A stretch of DNA of 64,000 nucleotides from Yersinia thracica (GTDB lineage: Bacteria > Pseudomonadota > Gammaproteobacteria > Enterobacterales > Enterobacteriaceae), in NCBI RefSeq assembly GCF_902170565.1, contig NZ_CABHXX010000023.1:25513-89512 (forward strand), given 5' to 3'. Under the pieces are notes generated by a model. It was given only the letters and a program-made list of their open reading frames with translations. It had not been told where the DNA came from and made no database searches. The translations under genes were made by a program, and so were the position numbers. Below are positions 59,676 through 64,000 of the stretch, one piece after another; the first letter of the stretch is position 1, and each line of letters begins with the position of its first letter.

Positions 59676-60602
59676 ATGGAAACAGGTAAACTGGTGGTCT
59701 TGGGCAGCATTAATGCCGACCATATTCTGAATATTGAGCAGTTTCCACGTCCGGGTGAAACGGTGGTAGGTGAGCAGTATAAAGTTGCTTTCGGTGGCAA
59801 AGGGGCTAATCAGGCCGTTGCTGCTGGCCGTAGTGGGGCGAATATCGCGTTTATTGCCTGTGTGGGTGAAGATGATATTGGTGACCGGGTGCGTCAGCAG
59901 TTAGTTAGCGATAATATTGATACCCAGCCAATCGAAGCTGTCGCCGGCAGCACTACCGGTGTGGCGCTGATCTTTGTAAATGGTGAGGGCGAGAATGTCA
60001 TTGGTATTCATGCCGGTGCAAACTCGGCGGTAACTCCTGAATATCTTGGCCGCTACCAGCAGCAGGTTATCGACGCAGATGCATTATTAATGCAACTGGA
60101 ATCCCCACTTGAGACCGTTATCGCCGCCGCCAAATTGGCGAAACAGCATCAAACTCAGGTTATCCTTAATCCCGCCCCCGCCCGTGAACTGCCCGATGAG
60201 CTGTTAACGCTGGTGGATATGATCACCCCAAATGAAACCGAAGCTGAGCGCTTAACCGGTATTCATATTGAGCAGGATGATGACGCAGCGAAAGCCGCGC
60301 AAATTTTGCATGATAAAGGTATCGCGACCGTCATTATTACGTTGGGCAGCCGCGGTGTGTGGCTCAGTGAGCGCGGCCAGGGTAAATTAGTGGCTGGGTT
60401 CAAAGTGAATGCCGTAGATACTATTGCCGCCGGTGATACATTCAATGGCGCATTACTGACTGCTTTATTGGAAGGCCAATCGATGGACTTAGCGGTTCGT
60501 TTTGCTCATGCCGCAGCGGCTATCGCGGTGACGCGCCCTGGCGCACAACCTTCCATTCCATGGCGGGCCGAGATCGACAGTTTCTTACAAGACCGGGTAT
60601 AA
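59676..60602 (+). CDS. rbsK: Ribokinase RbsK
   Basis: RbsK phosphorylates D-ribose to ribose-5-phosphate. The ATG at 59676 gives 308 residues starting [18 protein letters not shown]; the upstream ATG at 59631 lies in the repeat. PfkB motifs are present: [20 protein letters not shown] near 41-60 and [16 protein letters not shown] with the catalytic aspartate near residue 253. Confidence 0.97.
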   Translation: METGKLVVLGSINADHILNIEQFPRPGETVVGEQYKVAFGGKGANQAVAAGRSGANIAFIACVGEDDIGDRVRQQLVSDNIDTQPIEAVAGSTTGVALIFVNGEGENVIGIHAGANSAVTPEYLGRYQQQVIDADALLMQLESPLETVIAAAKLAKQHQTQVILNPAPARELPDELLTLVDMITPNETEAERLTGIHIEQDDDAAKAAQILHDKGIATVIITLGSRGVWLSERGQGKLVAGFKVNAVDTIAAGDTFNGALLTALLEGQSMDLAVRFAHAAAAIAVTRPGAQPSIPWRAEIDSFLQDRV

Positions 60603-60604
60603 CT

Positions 60605-61606
60605 TTGGCCACCATGAAAGATGTCGCCCGTTTAGCGGGCGTATCAACCTCAACTGTCTCGCATGTTATTAATAAAAATCGTTTTGTTAGCGATCCTATT
60701 CGCGACAAAGTGCTGGCTGTCATCAAGCAACTAAACTATGCCCCGTCTGCATTGGCGCGTAGTTTAAAACTCAATGAAACTCGGACTATCGGTATGTTGG
60801 TCACGGCCAGTAGCAACCCATTTTACGCCGAAGTGGTTCGTGGTGTGGAGCGCAGTTGCTATGAGCGCGGCTACAGTTTGATTTTGTGTAATACCGAGGG
60901 CGATATTGATCGCATGAGCCGTAGCATTGAAACTTTGATGCAAAAACGTGTCGATGGTTTGCTACTGATGTGCACCGAAAGTCACCGCCCGTCACAAGAT
61001 ATTCTGCGTTGTTATCCTTCCCTGCCCATCATTATGATGGACTGGGCCCCTTTCGAAGGGGTAAATGACGTCATTCAGGATAACTCTTTATTAGGCGGGG
61101 AAATGGCAACCTCGTATTTGATTGCCAGAGGATATACTCGCATCGCCTGTATTGCTGGCCCACAAGATAAAACCCCCGCTAAAGAACGTTTGGAAGGATA
61201 CCGCCAAGCTATGCAACGCGCGGGTCTGCCGGTGCTTCCAGGTTATGAAGTGGCGAGTGATTTTGAATTTGGCGGTGGTTTGGTGGCCATGAAACAGTTA
61301 CTGGCATTGCCGCAGCCCCCTGAAGCGGTCTTTACCGGTAATGATGCTATGGCGGTGGGGGTTTATCAGGCTTTGCATCAAGCCGGGTTATCCATTCCGC
61401 AAGATATGGCGGTCATTGGTTATGATGATATTGAAATCGCACAATATATGACGCCACCACTGACGACGATTCACCAGCCGAAAGATTCCCTCGGCGAACT
61501 GGCCATTGATACACTTATTCATCGTCTGAATAACCCGGAAGCGGAACCACAAGTTCTGATTCTCACTCCCGAGCTTATCGAGCGCGGGTCAGTTGCAACC
61601 CACTAA
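60605..61606 (+). CDS. rbsR: Ribose operon repressor RbsR (LacI family)
   Basis: This LacI-type repressor has an HTH at the N-terminus ([20 protein letters not shown]) and a periplasmic-binding-like ribose domain. The TTG at 60605 gives 333 residues and places the N-terminus as MATMKDV, as in E. coli; an ATG at 60614 (330 residues) is the alternative. Neither has a good ribosome binding site, so coupling to rbsK (stop 2 bp upstream) is likely. Its operators are at 55413 and 55491. Confidence 0.94.
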   Translation: MATMKDVARLAGVSTSTVSHVINKNRFVSDPIRDKVLAVIKQLNYAPSALARSLKLNETRTIGMLVTASSNPFYAEVVRGVERSCYERGYSLILCNTEGDIDRMSRSIETLMQKRVDGLLLMCTESHRPSQDILRCYPSLPIIMMDWAPFEGVNDVIQDNSLLGGEMATSYLIARGYTRIACIAGPQDKTPAKERLEGYRQAMQRAGLPVLPGYEVASDFEFGGGLVAMKQLLALPQPPEAVFTGNDAMAVGVYQALHQAGLSIPQDMAVIGYDDIEIAQYMTPPLTTIHQPKDSLGELAIDTLIHRLNNPEAEPQVLILTPELIERGSVATH

Positions 61607-63027
61607 ATTTTACTCTCTGCGGGCTGCGTGACTTTCTTCACATTGCGGCCCTGAATTAAGTTATCGCCATCTTTAGGTTTGAGTAATAAGAACACCACGG
61701 ATGACAGCAATGTCACCGCACCCATGGTAATAAAGGTGTAGTGGAAGTGGTCAATATTATTCCCAACCGACAACCCATCATAAAACCGCAAAACCACTGC
61801 ACTGATGGCAACGCCAAAGCTAATCGCCAGTTGCTGGGTTACTGCCAAAACACTGTTACCCGAGCTGGCATTGTTATCCGTTAAATCAGCCAAAGTAATA
61901 GTGTTCATTGCGGTGAATTGTGTCGACATCGCCATACCCAACACAAACAGTGGCAATATCATCATCCAAGGCGACATGCCCGGCGATTGAAATGCAAATA
62001 AAGCAATCAACACACCGATAATGGCTGTAATACCGACCAATACCTTGCGGTAACCCAATGAACGTAAAACTTGAGTCACGGCTGATTTTGCCATCATCGA
62101 GCCAATGGCGGTTGGTGCCATCATGCAACCGGCAATAATAGCGGAATACCCAAATCCGACTTGCAACATCAGCGGCATCAAGAAAGGAACACAGCCAGTC
62201 CCTAGACGTGAGGCTACGTTACCGGCAATCCCAACGGAGAAAGTTCGGGTTTTAAACAGCGGCAAACCAATCAGTGGGTTTGGATGGTCTTTGGCATGGA
62301 ATATATAGAAGAGCAACATTAATAACCCACCCAATAGCACAAGGGCGGGTAGGTAGCTGGCAATATCGGGCCGCCCCATGATTTCCAAGCTCACGGATAT
62401 CAAGACTAAGCTGCTACCGAACAGCAGGAAACCAATAATATCAAAGGCGCGTTTGGGCATGGTGAAGTCCGGCATATATTTACGGGCATAAAAGATACCC
62501 AACAAGCCGATAGGAATATTAAGAATGAAAATCCAATGCCATGTGGCGTAGGTCACCAGCAAACCACCTAATAATGGTCCCATTACCGGGCCAATTAATC
62601 CTGGGATGGTGACAAAGTTTAATACCGGTAATAACTCACTGCGCGGATAAGCCCGAATAAGTGCCAGCCGGGCGACGGGCATCATCATCGCGCCACCCAC
62701 CCCTTGAATAACACGGGAAGCCACCAAAAATGGCAAAGAGCCGGAAAGCGCGCACAGTAATGAACCCAGCGTAAATAATGAAACGGCCAAAATGAACACT
62801 CGCCGAGTTCCGAAGCGATCCGCCAGCCAGCCACTCACCGGAATCAACATCGCGACTGTCAGGGTATAGCTGATGATGGCCGACTGCATCGTGAGAGGCG
62901 AGCGGTTAAGGCTTTCCGCGATTGAAGGGAGTGCCGTATTCAGTATGGTGGCATCCAAAGCCTGCATAAAGAAAGCCATGGCGGCTATCCAAGGGAGGCC
63001 AGCCATGCTGCGCGCAGATTTTATCAT
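61603..63027 (-). CDS. hsrA: MFS transporter HsrA (YieO), DHA2 family
   Basis: This 474-residue protein has about 14 helices, typical of the DHA2 drug:H+ antiporters. Motif A is visible as [13 protein letters not shown] near 65-77 and motif C-like [13 protein letters not shown] near 150. The location between rbsR and yieP equals E. coli hsrA; its natural substrate is not established. The stop codon overlaps the rbsR stop by four bases. Confidence 0.92.
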   Translation of the reverse strand: MIKSARSMAGLPWIAAMAFFMQALDATILNTALPSIAESLNRSPLTMQSAIISYTLTVAMLIPVSGWLADRFGTRRVFILAVSLFTLGSLLCALSGSLPFLVASRVIQGVGGAMMMPVARLALIRAYPRSELLPVLNFVTIPGLIGPVMGPLLGGLLVTYATWHWIFILNIPIGLLGIFYARKYMPDFTMPKRAFDIIGFLLFGSSLVLISVSLEIMGRPDIASYLPALVLLGGLLMLLFYIFHAKDHPNPLIGLPLFKTRTFSVGIAGNVASRLGTGCVPFLMPLMLQVGFGYSAIIAGCMMAPTAIGSMMAKSAVTQVLRSLGYRKVLVGITAIIGVLIALFAFQSPGMSPWMMILPLFVLGMAMSTQFTAMNTITLADLTDNNASSGNSVLAVTQQLAISFGVAISAVVLRFYDGLSVGNNIDHFHYTFITMGAVTLLSSVVFLLLKPKDGDNLIQGRNVKKVTQPAESKI

Positions 63028-63063
63028 TGTCCGTCCTGATTATATTGGGTAGGGGTGGGTACC

Positions 63064-63114
63064 CTCTCTCTATCTATCTATATATAGATATAAACAAATA
63101 TAGATATAAACAAC
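63064..63114. repeat. Short AT-rich simple repeat between hsrA and yieP
   Basis: CTCTCTATCTATCTAT leads into the perfect palindrome TATCTATATATAGATA (63075-63090), followed by a second TAGATATAAACAA. It lies about 40-90 bp upstream of hsrA and close to the yieP stop. Confidence 0.75.
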
Positions 63115-63123
63115 ATTTGGCCG

Positions 63124-63813
63124 TTAGTCTTTCTCTTTTAATAACACCTGACAAGCGACTAAAGCACCTTGGCTATCACCAGCCAGAATGGTATCGACAA
63201 TATTTTGATGGTGTTGCAGCTTAATCACTTCATCGCCGGTAATCGAACGAAAGTAACTGTGATAAACCGAGCTGAACAAATTAGCGAAAGAGGCTAAAAA
63301 TGGATTACCGCTGGCTTCATAAATGAGTTGATGAAACTGGGCATCCACTTGAATCCATCTCTCACGATTAAAATGGGCATGCAGCTCTCGCATTTCTGTC
63401 ATTAATGATGCTAGCAGGGCTTTTTGTTTTTCGCTGGCATTGATAGCAGCCAGAGAGCAAGCTTGAGGTTCGAGTGACCGCCTTAATATAAGGAAGTGTT
63501 GCATGACTTGATCGAAGTTCTCTTTGGTCATCCACCAGGTCAGTAATTCTTGGTCAAGGAAGTTCCAATTAGTTTGCGGCATCACTCGGGTGCCGATACG
63601 GGGGCGCGGTAATAGCATCCCTTTTGCGGCGAGCATCTTTACCGCTTCGCGGACGGCGGTACGGCTGACACCAAATTGTTCCCCCAACTCTATCTCGCCA
63701 GGCAATATACTGCCGGCTTCATATTCTCCAGCAAGAATACGCTGGCCAATTTTTTCAGCCAGCAGATACGAGAGATTGCGCTGGGCAGCCTGTTGTTGGG
63801 TATTTAGTTGCAT
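63124..63813 (-). CDS. yieP: FadR-subfamily GntR regulator YieP
   Basis: This 229-residue regulator has an N-terminal winged HTH (LPGEIELGEQFGVSRTAVRE at about 38-57, then LLPRPRIGTRV) and a C-terminal all-helical FCD ligand domain. It corresponds to E. coli YieP, located between hsrA and an rrn operon, as here. Effector and targets are not evident from sequence; the adjacent hsrA is a candidate target. Confidence 0.93.
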   Translation of the reverse strand: MQLNTQQQAAQRNLSYLLAEKIGQRILAGEYEAGSILPGEIELGEQFGVSRTAVREAVKMLAAKGMLLPRPRIGTRVMPQTNWNFLDQELLTWWMTKENFDQVMQHFLILRRSLEPQACSLAAINASEKQKALLASLMTEMRELHAHFNRERWIQVDAQFHQLIYEASGNPFLASFANLFSSVYHSYFRSITGDEVIKLQHHQNIVDTILAGDSQGALVACQVLLKEKD

Positions 63814-63967
63814 GGTGTTTTGTCCTATTTGTCTTCTTATACTTGTATTTTACTCTACTGTTTAACTCGGGTACTGAATGTTTAGCTTAATAATTGTTTA
63901 AATTCTGGCCTTTTATCCCATTTTTGCTGAAAAAAAACACGGTTGAAAAGTTTTTTCAAATTAGGGG

Positions 63968-63995
63968 TTGCAGGCTGTCAGGAACTCCCTATAAT
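63968..63995 (+). promoter_or_regulatory. rRNA operon P1 promoter (rRNA genes beyond window)
   Basis: TTGCAG (63968-63973), a 16-bp spacer and TATAAT (63990-63995), followed by a GCGCC discriminator and preceded by an A/T-rich UP-element-like tract (about 63932-63962). This is the standard rrn P1 form, in the position where E. coli has rrnC. Confidence 0.85.
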
Positions 63996-64000
63996 GCGCC

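Overview
The window is a chromosomal segment of an enterobacterium around the replication origin, most likely a Yersinia species of the Y. enterocolitica type rather than Y. pestis. This rests on three things: gene order matches the E. coli gyrB-to-rrn arc around oriC almost gene for gene; the enoyl-ACP reductase is FabV; and many gaps hold 127-bp ERIC elements. The species is an inference from remembered protein sequences, not a search.

Left part (1-9154): the 5' part of gyrB, then recF, dnaN and dnaA on the minus strand, a Dam-site-rich dnaA/rpmH regulatory gap, and rpmH-rnpA-yidD-yidC-mnmE on the plus strand. These are replication initiation, ribosome and RNase P parts, and membrane protein insertion. 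Accessory block (9281-24689): fabV, a methionine-type ABC importer in the order binding protein-ATPase-permease, a chemoreceptor, the flavin reductase chrR, a histidine kinase/response regulator pair next to a secreted GlcG/HbpS-like protein, adeP, yieH, a polar amino acid importer with no ATPase gene nearby, and a membrane-anchored bactofilin.

Middle (25021-46806): phoU-pstBACS (phosphate uptake, with a PhoB-box array), a SulP transporter, glmS and glmU, the complete F1Fo ATP synthase operon atpIBEFHAGDC, rsmG and mnmG. oriC lies at about 46.9-47.16 kb, with AT-rich 13-mers, DnaA boxes and 11 GATC sites in 171 bp. Right part: mioC, asnC, asnA, a DUF1345 membrane protein, viaA-ravA, kup, the ribose operon rbsDACBKR with two RbsR operators, hsrA, yieP, and at the very end a near-consensus rrn P1 promoter whose rRNA genes lie outside the window.

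I found no CRISPR array, prophage, transposase or toxin-antitoxin locus, and no clear new multi-gene system. The most unusual layer is non-coding. ERIC and other palindromic repeats sit inside operon gaps (pstS-pstC, pstB-phoU, atpB-atpE, atpG-atpD, glmU-glmS and every widened gap of rbsACBK), where they would be transcribed and could tune expression of neighbouring genes. One ERIC-like copy carries an insert made of consecutive perfect hairpins, two of them mutually exclusive. The gene-level candidates most worth work are the bactofilin, the kinase/regulator/GlcG-like cluster and the importer lacking an ATPase.
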